64,000 nucleotides of DNA from Pelargonium x hortorum. Lineage: Eukaryota > Streptophyta > Magnoliopsida > Geraniales > Geraniaceae. Below, one piece after another: positions 35,932 through 49,100 of the stretch. Each line of letters starts with the position of its first letter. Position 1 is the first letter of the stretch. Both the position numbers and the translations under genes were made by a program. The stretch lies in NCBI GenBank assembly GCA_036897525.1, contig JAYMTJ010000003.1, forward strand, positions 180,719 to 244,718, given 5' to 3'. A model generated the notes under the pieces. It searched no databases, had not been told where the DNA came from, and worked only from the letters and a program-made list of their open reading frames with translations.

Positions 35932-37240
35932 GAACTTTTAGGTATCTTAGGTCAGGCCCTCTCGGGAATGAGAAGGAAGTGTAAGCGGGGTTACAAGTAC
36001 AAGGAGTATATTGACTTTGAAAGCATTAGAACTTTTCTTTATACTCTAAATTGACCCATTCTTGTTAGCTATTGAAAGCAAATAAAGTCTTAATCCTTTC
36101 GTATAATATTCTCTAAGCAAAGGGCATGCCTATAAATTGAGAGTAGATTCACTAGAAACCCAACCTCTTGTTTGCTCTATCTTAATCTTAGCCGGCCAAA
36201 GAAGGTGTAGCTGAGGGAAAGGCAAGCGTAGCGTCTAGTGCTGCTAATTGGTTTCTGTTTTTGTAAAGCGAGGAGGAGTACTTTGTAAGCAAGGAATTGC
36301 TGCTGGATAAATAAGAGGAGATTTCAGAGTATCCAGTTTTGAGTGAATGGGAAGATTTTCCTTAAAGCTAAAGAACTCAATTACTGTAACTATTCTATTT
36401 CTTTGTAAGCATCAGAATAAGTCTAATTATGTAATTTATCCCTGCTTTTTTTAAGTATTCAAAAAGTCATTTTAACAACCTACATTTCGATAGTACCTGG
36501 ATTTAGGAAGTTGTGCTGTAATTAAGACCCTCAGTAGCCTAGAAACAAGTAAAGACTCCGCAAATACACGTCAAAGAAACTGTTGTATTCGTTTTATACA
36601 GAGTGCGAAAAGGTTCAAAGCCTCTAAGAAACACTAAATCTAGTAACTTATTCAGCATAAGACTCGGTTCCATTTAGCTTATTTTGTTTTGTAGAAAGCA
36701 GAATTCCTAATAATTTAAATAAAGCCCGTGATTCAATCTCAGGATCGCAAGGTCCGGTTACAGCCTAGTCGTGGAAAGCCCTAAATTCAGTTTTAATGAA
36801 TCTAGTTACTAGAGTAACCCTTAAAGTGCTCCGTTTAGGAGTCTCCTCTAATCTAAAAAGCTTAGGATCCTAGGCAAGGAACCCTTACAACTTAGATGGC
36901 TGATGAAGTCCTTGAAAATCCTGTAAAGGTTGAATTTGTTACTTTTTTATAATAAAACGCGAGTAGCAAGCTCTAGTGGGAAGCTAAGAGTAAATTGAAA
37001 CTTATAAAAGTATGTATCCTAACTCAAGAAGTGTTTTAGTTTCTGCAACTTGGGAAGCCCTAGCTAGCTTTTAATTGGGCGCCGTATTTTCATTTTCTTT
37101 GTTGACTCCTTGTTTTTTTAATTACCAAACTTAATTAAATAGGCCTAAAAACGTGAAACGAGAATGATTCTACTTTTTCTAAAACAAACAAGGAAGGAGT
37201 ATAAGCTACAAACAAAGAGTGGGTTGCTTTAGATGGTTAA
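35932..37240. other. non-coding stretch
   Basis: A somewhat more G-rich block around 36.19-36.34 kb (GGTGTAGCTGAGGGAAAGG) stands out by eye, but no gene was recognised in it. Confidence 0.45.
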
Positions 37241-37320
37241 AGGATTAATAGAAGCTGCACTGGCGCAGACAGAAGACAAGAGCCCGCTTTCAAGTTAATG
37301 AGTTTAGGCGAGATTTAGAT
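37241..37320 (+). repeat. dispersed repeat, copy A
   Basis: CGCTTTCAAGTTAATGAG at 37285-37302, followed by TTTAGG, matches 51985-52009 except for one extra T there. Similarity continues into a TTTAGAT word. AGCTGCACTGG lies left of the shared core here and right of it in copy B, so the two parts have been reordered. Confidence 0.75.
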
Positions 37321-37360
37321 GAGTTTCCAGACAGTTAATCTATATACCTAAGTCAATAAT

Positions 37361-37380
37361 ATCAATCAATCAATCAATCA
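37361..37380 (+). repeat. (ATCA)5 tetranucleotide microsatellite
   Basis: Five perfect tandem copies of ATCA. It is the longest tetranucleotide run seen in the window and lies 52 bp right of dispersed-repeat copy A. Confidence 0.95.
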
Positions 37381-38355
37381 GGTTAAAACAAGTAATTCAT
37401 TAGATCAATTAGAATACCCAGCTTTGCAGTCATCTCAGTTGGGCCTATACCTTTGCTATAACTAAAATTGATATTTCAAAAGTTTAGTTTGCACTCGTAA
37501 ACAAGATACAACAGTAGCGATACCATCACGTAAGGGGGAACAAATCGTCAACTTTTATTGATTTTAAAGCCTGTCTTTCTATTACCAAATGGAAGTGGCT
37601 CCATTTTACTGGTACCTGTACAGTATTTTGTGAGTGCCTTTATCAGCGGTATCTTTTAGAATAAATAGATAGGGGAATTTGATAGATTTGACTCACTTAA
37701 GTTTTTTTCTCTTCCATAACTTCCTCTTTACAAAAGGGATTGAGAACTGAGATGGATGGTTAATTAACAAGAGCCCCTCCGTATCTATTCATAGGTGCCT
37801 CTCTTTCAATATCTACATTTTATAGGGAAATCTTAAATATCAGAACTTAAGTATACGTACTCACGCTACCTGGGGTATAACCAACTATTTCGAAGGATTT
37901 AACATTTCATTTCTGGTAAATGCAAGCTAAACTAAAGCCCTGTAATTTTCATTTTAATGAAATACGCGTAAAGTTACTAGGAAAAAAACCTAAAAGAAAC
38001 ATCTCAGAATAAAAATCTACCCAAATTTTGAGGGTTCACGCAGTTCCTAAGGCTAGATTAGATCCCTGTCGAGTTAAGCAATTAATTCTTTAAAAAATCT
38101 CTTATATAAATGTAGTACACACAAATACAAGAACGTCTTGCCAGCTCCTCCAATTCTTTTGACTTTTTCTCCTTAGAAATCTACTTAAATACCCATCGCA
38201 AAAAAGGACTTTCAAAACAACTTAAAAGAACTAAGTACGTTACAAGAGCGAGTGCTTACTACTATACTAACTATAGAAATTCAACTTTACAGTAAGAGCC
38301 CTGTTCCTTTTGAGTCTACAAGAACAAGAAGGGGTATCTCTAACGAGAATCTTGT
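37381..38355. other. non-coding stretch
   Basis: CATCTCAGTTGGGCCTATAC at about 37430 looks like a D-arm word but has no following tRNA arms. GATACCATCACGTA at 37519-37532 recurs near 55626. No gene was recognised. Confidence 0.45.
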
Positions 38356-38388
38356 ATAGGCCTTAAGTTTTGTACTCAAAAGGCCTAT
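38356..38388. repeat. 9-bp perfect stem, 15-nt loop
   Basis: ATAGGCCTT (38356-38364) and AAGGCCTAT (38380-38388) are exact reverse complements separated by 15 bases. This could form an RNA hairpin or be a dyad-symmetric binding site; no adjacent gene tells which. Confidence 0.8.
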
Positions 38389-40581
38389 CTATCAATAGAA
38401 TTATAATTCAAGATTTCTGGGCAGTTGCAGTCTAGAAAAGGGCATCAAATTCATTTTTTGGGGGTCTAGGAGAAGTCGTCCTCCTTGTTATTACACCTCC
38501 CGGATTCTGGTAAACACTTAAGGGAATTCGAGAGGAAAGCTTCATTTATAAAATCTAGGAGTATAAATATGTAGAATTCTTTATTCGGTACAAATTAGGA
38601 TTTTATAGATGCTCTTTTATGACAGTCGTGGATATCCCTTTGTTATCAAGTTATTTTTGAGTATCTGAATTTTGGTATTGATGGGTGGGTTTTATTGCTT
38701 CTTTTCTTATTTTCTTTTTTTAGTTAGCTATGCTATATCCCTGTATTCGAAATCTGGTACCCGTTATATTCCCTCTGATTCAACCTGTATCTTCTTTACG
38801 TTCGTTCGGTGAAGAGAGTTTTTTGTATATCCATATGTCTATTTCTTTAATTTGCTATATACGCCCAAGTTTCCCTGTGCACATGTTCTTGTTTATCTCC
38901 GGGAAGTTCCGTATTTTACCTTTTGTGATAAGGTACGACACCTAATATAAAGGAGGCCCGAAAAAGAAGTCGAATGAATCTAGGATCCAGATATGAATTC
39001 CACTATTAAAACAGGGCTTGCCTCGGCTATCCGCATTCATAAGAAACAATTAGAGTTCCTTAGTTAGTCAACGAGGAAAAATACAGATAAAATAACTTTG
39101 AGACAACAGGTAATAAAGCAGTAAATAACACTTCCATTGAGAGCAAAGCTTAACCACAAGGAAGAGTTGGCGACTCTAGTAAGTACTATATATCTCTTTA
39201 TTATACCTTCATATTGGCCTAAAATTAACTGGGGCTCTACATAACCTCCCTTAAAATTAATTAGTATTTTCGTGAAGGAGTCCTTTGGTAGCTTTCCAAG
39301 GATTCTTCATTTAATTTACCCAAGTAGCATCTACGATAACTAAGAGAATTCCGCCCGTTTTGTTTTTTATGCCAGAATAATAGAACATTCCATATATAAT
39401 AAACGTACTCGAATTCTTTTCCCTTTTTAAGATAGGTAACACTCCTCTAAGAATAAAAGCAAACTCTTGCTAAAATAAGAAGCGGGAAAGTCTCTAGTAA
39501 CAAATTAATTAAAGAACCGGAGCTTAGTTACATAAAAAGAGGCAGTAACAACTTTTATGTACTATAGTAAAACACTTATACGTCAACTTTGTACAACTAC
39601 TAACCCTTCTATTTCTTATTTCTCCCCCCAAAATAACATCTAAAATTCAGCCCTTGCCTATCTTTCGTAGGTACTTTCGGTAACTCTATACTAGATAGTA
39701 GCGATAACCCGCGATATTCCTACTCTTCTAAACATGCGGGCTCTTTTTGATTTTGGTTGTTTGACTTTTTAGGAAACCCTGAAATGAAAAGCGGGGTCTC
39801 TAATTACTTGTGCTAAGTTAGGTCTTTTCTTTGATAGCGCACACTATGAGAAAAGATGTGTAATATTTTGAAATAGCGTTGTTTTAAGAAATTTAGGCGT
39901 AAAGTTAAGGCAAGAGCCGGGGAATTTTGGTTCAAATAAACGAAATTTTAGTTTGTATCCATTAGTTTTTTGGTATCAATCTGAGGAGCGTAAATGTACT
40001 TTGTATTTAGAGCAGGGTTAATATGCATAACGATATTGAAAGGGTAACTTTGTTAACTATTGCTATACGGCCCCCTACTTAGGCCTAATCCGGGTATTTA
40101 GATTCTTGTATAAGTTGCATTTTTTACTTCTATAGATTAACAAAACAAGGTTTCGGTACAAAATCATAGGAATTACGTCATTTATTTATTGGGAAATAGC
40201 TTGCATATGAAAGTTTTAATAAAAGGGCCTGCTAACTCGAGTCACTGTAAATCCACCTTTCTTTCTTTCTACTTTTCTTTTTTTAGAAGAGGGCCAAAAC
40301 AAAAGGGAATTTCCCTAGAATCTAAAGTCAGTTCAGTAATAAAACTTTAGTTTTATGATCAAGAGGCGCCATTTTTTAGCCGTGCTTAATTTAATCAATA
40401 ATAGAATACAGGATATCCAAAGTATTGGGTGAGAATATACTAAGCTGAAAACTGGGCGAGGGGAAGCTGCAAACTCTTGTTTTTGCTTTATATTAAGTCT
40501 TCCTGTCGCTATCCCAAGCCTAATCGGAGAGGGCCTCGTGTATAATATATAATAGAAGTGATAGGATAGACACTTGTATTT
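38389..40581. other. non-coding stretch
   Basis: A 71-codon frame at 38730-38945 and an 87-codon minus-strand frame at 40333-40596 have no recognisable products. No RNA arm was recognised. Confidence 0.5.
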
Positions 40582-40782
40582 TTGTTCTGGAGACAAGGTT
40601 TAAGGGTTAAGAGTAACAGTAAGCTGCAGAGTACAGATTTAGCTAGAAAAACTAAGATAACTATAGGTTATAAGAAACAGGCTACGTTTAGGTTCGCAAA
40701 AGATACAAAGTTAGGCAGGCTACAAAGAGTAACAGAGCTGAGTGGTACAAATAAGAAGAGTTTTTGTAGACAAGACCCCTAG
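40582..40782 (+). CDS. 66-codon basic, purine-rich open frame, doubtful
   Basis: It is TTG-started and unusually C-poor and purine-rich, giving a strongly basic translation (RVKSNSKLQSTDLARKTK at its N-terminal side, then KLGRLQRVTELSG). Basic composition fits an RNA-binding or ribosomal protein fragment, but no motif identifies one, and purine-rich DNA gives Lys/Arg by default. Confidence 0.12.
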   Translation: MFWRQGLRVKSNSKLQSTDLARKTKITIGYKKQATFRFAKDTKLGRLQRVTELSGTNKKSFCRQDP

Positions 40783-40927
40783 AAGTTGCTTCTCTTAGAG
40801 GGTCGTTTTTTTCCTTAAAAATAGGTAAACCTGAATTCATGTACGCTTATAGCTTATATAATAAAGGTTATAATTTTCCTAGCCTAGCGAAAGTTAAGTA
40901 AGTCCCTGTTCGTACCCCGTTACTACG

Positions 40928-41013
40928 ACGGGTATCCTTTGAAATTATAATACAAGTGGTAGAGCGCCGCGTCGAGCTATTGGATGTCATAGGTTCAAAC
41001 CCAGCACTAAATG
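40928..41013 (+). pseudogene. tRNA-like relic, Trp- or Leu-like
   Basis: AAGTGGTA, GAGC, G, CCGCG, TCGAGCT, ATTGG, ATGTC, ATAGG, TTCAAAC, CCAGC is in tRNA register from the D loop onward. GGATGTCATAGGTTCAAACC resembles the trnW segment GATGTCGTAGGTTCAAATCC. The anticodon stem has two pairs and one wobble, the T stem two pairs plus one wobble, and no acceptor or D-stem 5' strand is seen. The loop would nominally read GAG (Leu), with C instead of T at position 33. Confidence 0.4.
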
Positions 41014-43840
41014 AAATTCCAGATTTACCTATCTTCGGCAGTTAAGGAGTTAAGGGGGGAACCTATAACAAACAATGAATTTACAGCATTATGAACCTAG
41101 ATTTTAGCTAGACTCTGGAAAAACCCAAGAAAGTTAGAAGTACCCCTCATCAGCCGATAGCTTACTACTTTCGGTTTTAGAATACGATCTCGACTATCTC
41201 GGGACTCTTTTTAAAAAGCTTTTTGGATGGCAATCAAACAGGATTCTTTCCGCGTTCAAGGCGTTCTTAATCTTTTTTAGTTATACCTTTAGGAAGTGTT
41301 CCTTGACCTAGACTTCGTACTAGACTGGACTTAATACTCCTTATTGTATTGAACTAGAAAGCTGGAGGTGGAGGTTCTATAATTAATTTCCTTTTTCCTA
41401 GTTTAAGGCATCTCTTATTTCTTTTGACTTTACTATATACTTATGAATAATTATATTCTCTTTTCAAAGCGACTCTTCCCTTCGAGGGATTTTTTTCTAT
41501 TTTCTTTCGTAAGATTATATAAAGTACCCGACTAGACAGTAAGTAAGTAAATGGGTCGCACTATAAATGTATTAGAACTTAAAAAAAAAAAGCTGTGCCC
41601 ATTATAAAAAAAGAATTCACTATTTTTTATACCATTCTATTTTTTTGTTGCAACACTTAATTAGATTCTATCCTGTTAACTAAGAGTTCTTGGTTTTATG
41701 TCAAAGAAAGAGGGAGCTCCACTCTGATCTGAAAGTATCATGTAAACTTCTTTGGTTATTTGTTTCTCTATAACTCGTAAAAGAAAGCAATAGGGGAATT
41801 TCTTGGTTAAAACTAGAGCGAGGGTCTAAAATTAGCTTAACTAAGTGTAAATAAGATTGAAGAGCCTTGTTATCTATATCTATCTCTTAGTTTATTAGAA
41901 TATGCTGTGACAAATAAGTATTTGTCAAGAAGACATTAAGTTTTTTTAGGGGTACTTCTAGTCAGGGTGTTTAAGATTTATGTGTTTGCCTAGCCTAAGT
42001 CTACTATATCGAGATACAGAATTTTGTTATCGAAGTCTTAGTTAGGAATGCTATAGCTGAGGTTAAGTTCTATACCTTGCAGTAATATTAAGTTCCGTAA
42101 TTCCCAATATTAAAATATGGGATATGCTTGTGCATTCTTGAGAACTAAAAAACTCTTTTCAGATCAGAATAGTTAAGCGTTATACTACACAAGAGTTTTT
42201 TCTAATTCTATAAGCGCGAAAGAGGGCTACAGTTACTCCATTCCATTCGTAGTCTATTTTTTCTCCTTTAAATTCTTCCACTAGTAGTACGTCCCTAACT
42301 AGAGAAACTCTAAAGAAGTTTTAAACAGTTGTAAATAAAGGGTATTCCGTTGGTTAAAGTGCTAGTAATATAGTATACAATCTCCCATACTAAATTCCGG
42401 GTTACAGGACTAGGTTACACATATAAATATACCCTTTTTTGACAACTCAACATAATGTACACGGTATTTTCGTCCTTCAATAAGTGCTTGATCTAAGGCT
42501 TAGATATCCTATTTCTCATAAGGGATCCCGAGCTTATCCTGTAATGAGTTTTACTAATAGCAGTCTTCCAAGTAAAAGAAAAAAACCTTCTGCGAGTAAG
42601 GGAAGGCTTAGTGTTCTAAATTCTATAAATAAAGTAAACTAAAAAAAATACATGTAAACTGGACTTTCAAGCTTGGATTTATGCTCCTACTCTAGAATTC
42701 ATTTTTCAACATAACTTAATTTAATCAAACCGGGAGCTCTTTGAAGAGTTCGCTATATAGAGCTGCTTTTTCGTAACTATGGTTAAGGTTTCATTTCAGT
42801 AGATTGCTGCGACCTGGCTAATCAAAAAATTTTCTATTAAGTTAAGAGCAGGCATTTTTGCTTAAAGTAGCTCTTTCTTTTTTTTTGTATTCTGGATTTT
42901 GAGATTATTCCCTTTTGTTTATAGGCAAGCTTGCTTGTTTTTTCGTAAAAGTCAGTACTAAATCTCTGAAAAAAGAAGAGTATGGAAGAAGTAGGGATGC
43001 AGAAACTAGGTATTACAAATCCAATGCTAAAGTGTTGTAGCTCTTAATAAAAATAGGTTTGAAGGTTAAGAGTTAAGAGTAACTAAGATACGGATTAGCT
43101 TTCAAAATTAGTGATAGATATGAGTAGCTTTGAAAAGGGTGGCTTCTTTATTGTTAGTTGTTAGTGCTTTCCTGTTCCCGTAGCAAAGTACAAAGTAAGG
43201 AATATCAAAACTGCAAGGAAGTTCTTTAACAAGTAGCTTTTTTTAAGAATTCATTCATTGTAGTTGCTAGATAGCTGATGTAGACTCCTTCATAAGGTAG
43301 AAAAGACTTACCTCAGAGTAGGGCGAGAAGCCCCTAAGTTTTATACGAGGGTTAAACCAGATCACATCGAGTAGTGTGAAAACAATGTGAGACATATATA
43401 AAGAAAAAGAATTTAATAAAAGCTTCTCTAGACTTGTCCTTTACTTTTCGTATAGGTATTTAATTTATTCCGTTTTTTTATCCAAAAGGGTAGTCCAGTG
43501 GATTTATACAAATAGAAAGGGGTATTTATATAAAAAAAAAGATTGCGTTATCATACTATTGTTACAGACGATATAAGTATGAAAGGCAACTCACTAAAAC
43601 TAAAAAAACCGGAAAGAGTTAGCACTGCTTCCAAGCAAAGAGGGTTTGTAGCTGGTTCCTAAGAAAGCGTATTCAATTTAGAGGCAATCTTTCTCTTGTT
43701 CTAGGATTTGAAAGAGAGGGTTTAGAGTCAAAAAGACTAATCTGTCTAATCTGTACTGGGAAAGCCAGGGTTATACAAGCACTAAGAAGAAGTACACAGT
43801 TCGGTTTGGGTAAAGTTGGCAGTGTTAAAGCATTACCGGA
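41014..43840. other. non-coding stretch
   Basis: TTAAGAGTAAC at about 43070 recurs from 40608, in both cases beside other TTAAG words. (AGTA)3 occurs near 41541. No gene or tRNA arm was recognised. Confidence 0.5.
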
Positions 43841-44300
43841 ATTGGCTGGTTAGGAAATGTTGAATTGTTCTCTCTGTACGTAAGAGTAAGATCCCCGCCA
43901 TCATATTAAGTTAAGGAAACTCCTGTTACAAAAGAAAGAAGTTTATGTTATCCACTGTCCAAAACCGATCAAGAAGACTAAGAGCTTTACACTGCTAAGA
44001 TAGAGCTACACGGCTCGCAAGGACAATAAGACAATGAGCGTGGACTGGTTAGGAAATTAATAACTTGACCTTGGCTCACAGAATAGAAAGTTAGTTAGGG
44101 TTTAAGGGTTAGGAAATACATTGTCAAGCTCACCTTTGCCTGCTCATACACCCGGCTTACTTAGAACAATTGGGAAGATAAGAAAAACCGATTCGGAAAG
44201 AGCATGTACAATCAGTCAGTCAAATACCGATGTTCGGAAATCCGGAATAGGTATCTCGTTACTTTGATATTACTAATAAACTAAACAGCATAGTCTCCAT
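43841..44300 (+). repeat. cluster of short direct repeats and a dispersed-repeat fragment
   Basis: GGTTAGGAAAT occurs three times in direct orientation (43848-43858, 44047-44057, 44107-44117). CCATCATATTAAGTTAAGG starts at 43898 and matches 19376 with one inserted base. A shorter relative, CCATCATAATAGCTTAG, lies at about 44291. The copies are too diverged to define unit ends. Confidence 0.6.
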
Positions 44301-46049
44301 CATAATAGCTTAGCCAAGAACTAAAGTCAAAGAGATTCTGTTTCCATTAGCTTGACAGGGTTCTATTAGCACAAGATAAGATAGGTTTATGTTAACCTTG
44401 AATCCTCAAGACAAAGTGCTTGCTACAGCTACCGCTTTACCTCAGGAAATAGTAATCCGTGTTATCCTTAGCTACAGCACCTGTTTGACTTCCTTCAGAA
44501 AGTGCTACAATTAAATGAATTTCATAGAGTTCCATCACTATCTATCAAGTTCTTAGGACTATATACCTATACAGAATAAAGGAAATGAATATAGAATCTG
44601 TTTAGACATGAAAATGAGACTATTCTTCGGATAAGTACTTTCCAACAAAGAGAGAACTTTTGCTTTCCTAATACAAAGAAGAGAATTATCTGGGTTTATG
44701 TTAAAGCGTCTTAGTATTCTATCTTAGTTCCTAGCTTTAGATTTAGGATTCACACCTTTTGCCAGCTATTATACAGGTATCGGAATGTTCCCATTACCTC
44801 TAGGATTCAGAATCTTGTGAACACCTTTACCTACACAGAAACTAATACAAATTGGGCTCGACCTAGAATACAAAGGGACTCGAATTATCCTAATAGCTAC
44901 ACAGTCTTATCTGCTTACTTATCCTCAGCTTGCACAATTATCCTCATAAACTCTCTAAGAACTCCTAGCACGCTTTACCAATAATACAAAGAGCTTGCTA
45001 AAGACAGAAGTCAAATAGCTTCTAAAACATCTTTACCTTCAAAAGCCCAACCAGGATTAAGTGATTAAGAGATCTGATTCTCATACTCCTTTTCCGGCTT
45101 ACACATATTGAATTGAAGAACCAATACAATTCCTATAGTAACATCCTAAACTATCTAGTCTATAAAATTTCTATTCTAAAAGAAGGTTATTCTAAAACAG
45201 ATTGACTCTATCTTAAGGGTCTCCCCAGGAGCAGCTAAACTGGCAAATAAATAGGAAATTTAGGAATTCAAGTAGGGCTAGAGTCATTTGTAGTTTTCTA
45301 TTATTCTTTTTTTATCTGGATTTGGTGTCCTTAGTTTTAAATAGTTGGAAGTAACAGTCTATTCTTAAGGTAACCTGGTAAAGATATTTATTGGAAAGGT
45401 TTTCAAGTCTTAATAAAGTAGAGTAATAAATCCAATTAAGGTAAGGAGGTTTCATTGCTGCTTTTATGGTATCTTTATAGAGTATAAGGCCTAGGGGATT
45501 AAAGAATTGGAACTATAAGAATCAAAGGCCAAGTCAAAACCCACCCGAGGTATCCGAACTACAGCTCTTTTAGTACTATTCAATTTCTTTTGTAATCTTT
45601 AATTGTAGGAAGTATTTTATTGAAAAGAGTTTTTCTAATGGTACTTCTTTTCTTTCTTTTTCCTGAAATTGACTAGAACTAGAAGGATGCCTAGAAAGGT
45701 CTATTTGCTTTTAATCAAGAGCTTGGGAGAAGGCTTAAGCTCAAGTGAAAGTCTAGTTCAAATGCTGGAGACTCTATTCTATTCCGTCACCTACAAATGA
45801 GGAATTGACTCTAAATTAAAAAGAGTCAAAGTATCCTGATTCCAGTCTTTGAAATACCAAGCAAGACAGTCTCAATCTAAAAAAGGGATGTCCCTTAAAG
45901 TGTACTATCTAGAACTCTTTACTTCTAGTGTATATACTCTCTAGAAAGAATACAAGTCTTACCCTTATAGGTCTTTCTTTCTATCTAATTCCTAAGAGTA
46001 CTCCTAACCCCTCATTTAGCTCCTAGGAAAGTCTAGTTTCATTCATAAG
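44301..46049. other. non-coding stretch
   Basis: A frame through about 44750-44940 with one internal stop gives YYTGIGMFPLPLGFRIL, but no family was recognised. A minus-strand T-arm-like word GTAGTTCGGATACC lies at about 45551-45564. Confidence 0.4.
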
Positions 46050-46120
46050 GGGGTATAGCTGGTAGAGCATTGGACTTTTAACTAAACGGGCGTAGGTTCA
46101 AAGTCGAATCGGTTTTATAG
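46050..46120 (+). pseudogene. trnK: tRNA-Lys(UUU)-like relic with shortened D arm
   Basis: GGGTATAGCT is joined directly to GGTAGAGCATTGGACTTTTAAC, so about six bases of the usual D arm (CTCAGTT) are missing. The anticodon loop CTTTTAA reads UUU. GTAGGTTCAAAGTC is a T-arm remnant. The anticodon stem TTGGA/CTAAA keeps only two pairs and a wobble, and the 3' acceptor strand TATACCC is not found. Confidence 0.5.
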
Positions 46121-49100
46121 AAGGATTTTAAATGAAGTCTAGAGTAACCTAGAAATATTCAATGCAAACTTTATACAACCCTATTTTATGCTTAGTTTAC
46201 TACTTACTAAAACCCCAAGCATGTCTTTTAGCTCTTTATTTCATGTAATTTACCCTTAGCTTATGATCCAAATTCCCCTTCCTTAAGGGGTAACCTATAG
46301 GAGTGAGTCTCCATACTAAGTGTTCTTAATCTATTTATTATATAGACCAGAGTGCCTAATCCGCGAAATACTTAACCTCGATTACAAGGGTGTGAGTCAT
46401 ACATATAAATTCTCGGAGTCCTAAAAAAATTGAATGTTACAGATGTTTTTAGCAACTATCTTTAGCCTCCCCAGCAAGTAAGTATAGCCTGTTCTATAAA
46501 AAAAGCTGAGCTATACTTTTTCTTATTTTTATATATTCTCAGTACAAATATACAAAACAAATATGCTATTACTAATTGGCGGTGAATCCTCGTCATAAGT
46601 TGAATTTATTATGTGTCCCCAAGATTCCTGTTGAGTACCGGTTATAGACACACTGTGAGATAAGTAAGCCATTTGGGATTAAGTGCTCGCATATGTATAG
46701 CTTATTTATTTAATAAATAGGGCCCTCTTAAATCCATGTTAACATAAGGCAATTTCTACGCCAGATTAGAGAGATATAAAGAAAGTCTTCCTAGTAACAA
46801 GGTTTAAACAACAGGATCTATTTGTTGACTAGTTCTTGATATGGGTAGAGGTATATAACCAAATTGACTTTACTTGAATCTTGAATCTCTTCTATCCTTA
46901 GAAGGTTTTCTGTTATTCAAGGAGTTACTACTTTTATCACCAGGCGCGAAGGGAAGGTCCCTATAATTTAGCATCTTGCGTAGCTGAAAAAAAGAGTACT
47001 TACTAAAAATAGTGAGAAAAAACTGGGAGGTTTCAAAAAACTTAATTTCTAAACACAACCGAAGAAATAGATGGAGGTCTCTTGTCCCAGAAAGAACTTA
47101 GTAAGAGAGAATAAACGTTCGCTTGTAAATGGACTGGTCGTAGTTTCAAATTTATGTCTTATTTCCTTACCTAGTAAAAAGGAAAAAGATCCATACATAA
47201 TGAATGACCCTTTATGAAGATAGAGTACCTCCACTTTCCTTGCAGAAATGAAAGGAGATAGTTTAAATTAAATTCTGAGAAACCGCTATGATAGAATGAT
47301 AAAGTTACTCTATTAGTTTTGTGTTGTAAGGGCTTCTTTTTTTTTGAGTAAACCCCGCCATAGAAGATCTATATAGGTATAGGAAATCTATTATATTCAA
47401 TTTCTGCTCGATAAGTACTTCAACCTCTATCTGGCGAGCATAGCTTGGGTTATATGATACTAGTTTTCTTTCCAATAGACTTTAGATTAGATTCCAATTT
47501 CCTAAGTCTTTTAGGTTTAGGATAGAAGGGGAAGTCACTTTCATCAGACTGAATTGTTTAAGTCTTATAGTTTGACTCTAAACCCGGTTGAAGAACTATA
47601 GATAGAATATTTGCAATCTAGTAAAGAAAGTCTAGAACCTAAAACTTAAGGAATGCTAGGAGAAGCCAGTCCAAAGCAAGCTGTTGCTAAAGAAGGTGCT
47701 GCTAATGATATTCGTTTGTAAACCAAGGTGCCCGATATATACTCTATGACAGTGCCTGCTCGCCCCTAACCGATCTTTTCTTGAGCTAACTCTAAATCCC
47801 ATTCTAACCAATATCCCACCAATATCTAAGACTAAGAATCTAAAGGAACACAACAGCTAACGCTCATATGACGGCATCGCAAAAGTTGTATACTGATACC
47901 TTCTTAGGACCCACGATATAATATTTGACTTTCTCAACCCTCCGATTCTCTTAAGAGGAACTCACCAATCCTATATCCTATAGAGTCAGTCTATAACAAA
48001 GGGGGGATAGACTTTTAGATGACTCATTCCATTCAAGAAAGTTCGCAAATTCATGAGATTCACTTAGCTCCACTTTTACATCGTGTACAGCTTTTTCTCT
48101 TATACGCAGCGACTCCTAAAGCAAGGGAAGAACAGATAGCTACCATAGTCTCTTAGTAGACGGAAACCCTTTATCGATTCATCATATTTTAGGATCTCTC
48201 CTTAACCTTACCCGCTATTATACTATACCCTTTTTTGGAACGCAAGGTAAGCTTACTTAGACCGCAGCTTAAAATAAATACAAGTGAAATTTATCTTTCT
48301 TTCCGACCCGGATTTCTTTTCAAAGAAAGTTGTCTTTATAATGTGACTGTAAAAGTTCTTCGTTATCGGACGTTATGGGACATAGTAAGAAAATAGAAAA
48401 CAATATAACAGCTCTCGAAAACTAAACTATAACTCTAAATATTTGTAAGTAGGCTTCCCTTTTACTCCTGACAAGGACCTGACTGAGAGCCCCTAATTTG
48501 ACTCAGCTTAGTCTTCGTTTATCTCTATATGTTATATATAATAGCCTAAAAAACCTAAAAGTAACTTGTAGGTAATCTAATCTAATATGTTATTTAAGAC
48601 CCTTTTTTGCTATCCTGCTAAAGTAAAGGAACCCATTTAGGAAACAAATGCCTCAAATACAGCTACTGCGGAAATTCCGGTATACAAGAATTTAGAAGGA
48701 AAACTTTCCTTAAAATCTTTCCTTACTATCCGGAATCAGAAACTTGCGAACAGGAATACAAAAAAAAGTATCCTACTTACCCTAGTAGTTTTTTTGTTTC
48801 AGGATCCTTAGGAGTTTCTTTTTGAAGTTTGAAAGGAATAACATGAAGCCCTTTTAAGATAGATAAGGATGGGAGAATTAATTCAGGGTAATATATATAA
48901 TAGTAGTGCTTTAAGTTTAGTGAGCAGAACCTTATTTTATTATTCTGCCAACAGTCTTTTTTAGGCTTATGGATTACAAATGAAATAGACTCCTGTAATT
49001 ACCCCCTTGCTATTTTCCGAACTAAGTCTCAAAATTAAAAAACTTTTGGGTTCATAAAGGAAAGGGTTGTACTTACACGCGGATATCTTTACTATGTATT

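Noticed and set aside
37361-37380. CRISPR array or tandem gene repeat at the (ATCA)5 run
   Set aside because: Simple microsatellite; no spaced repeats were found anywhere in the window.
44750-44940. Degenerate protein gene with one internal stop (YYTGIGMFPLPLGFRIL)
   Set aside because: No family recognised, and one-stop frames of this length are frequent in random sequence.
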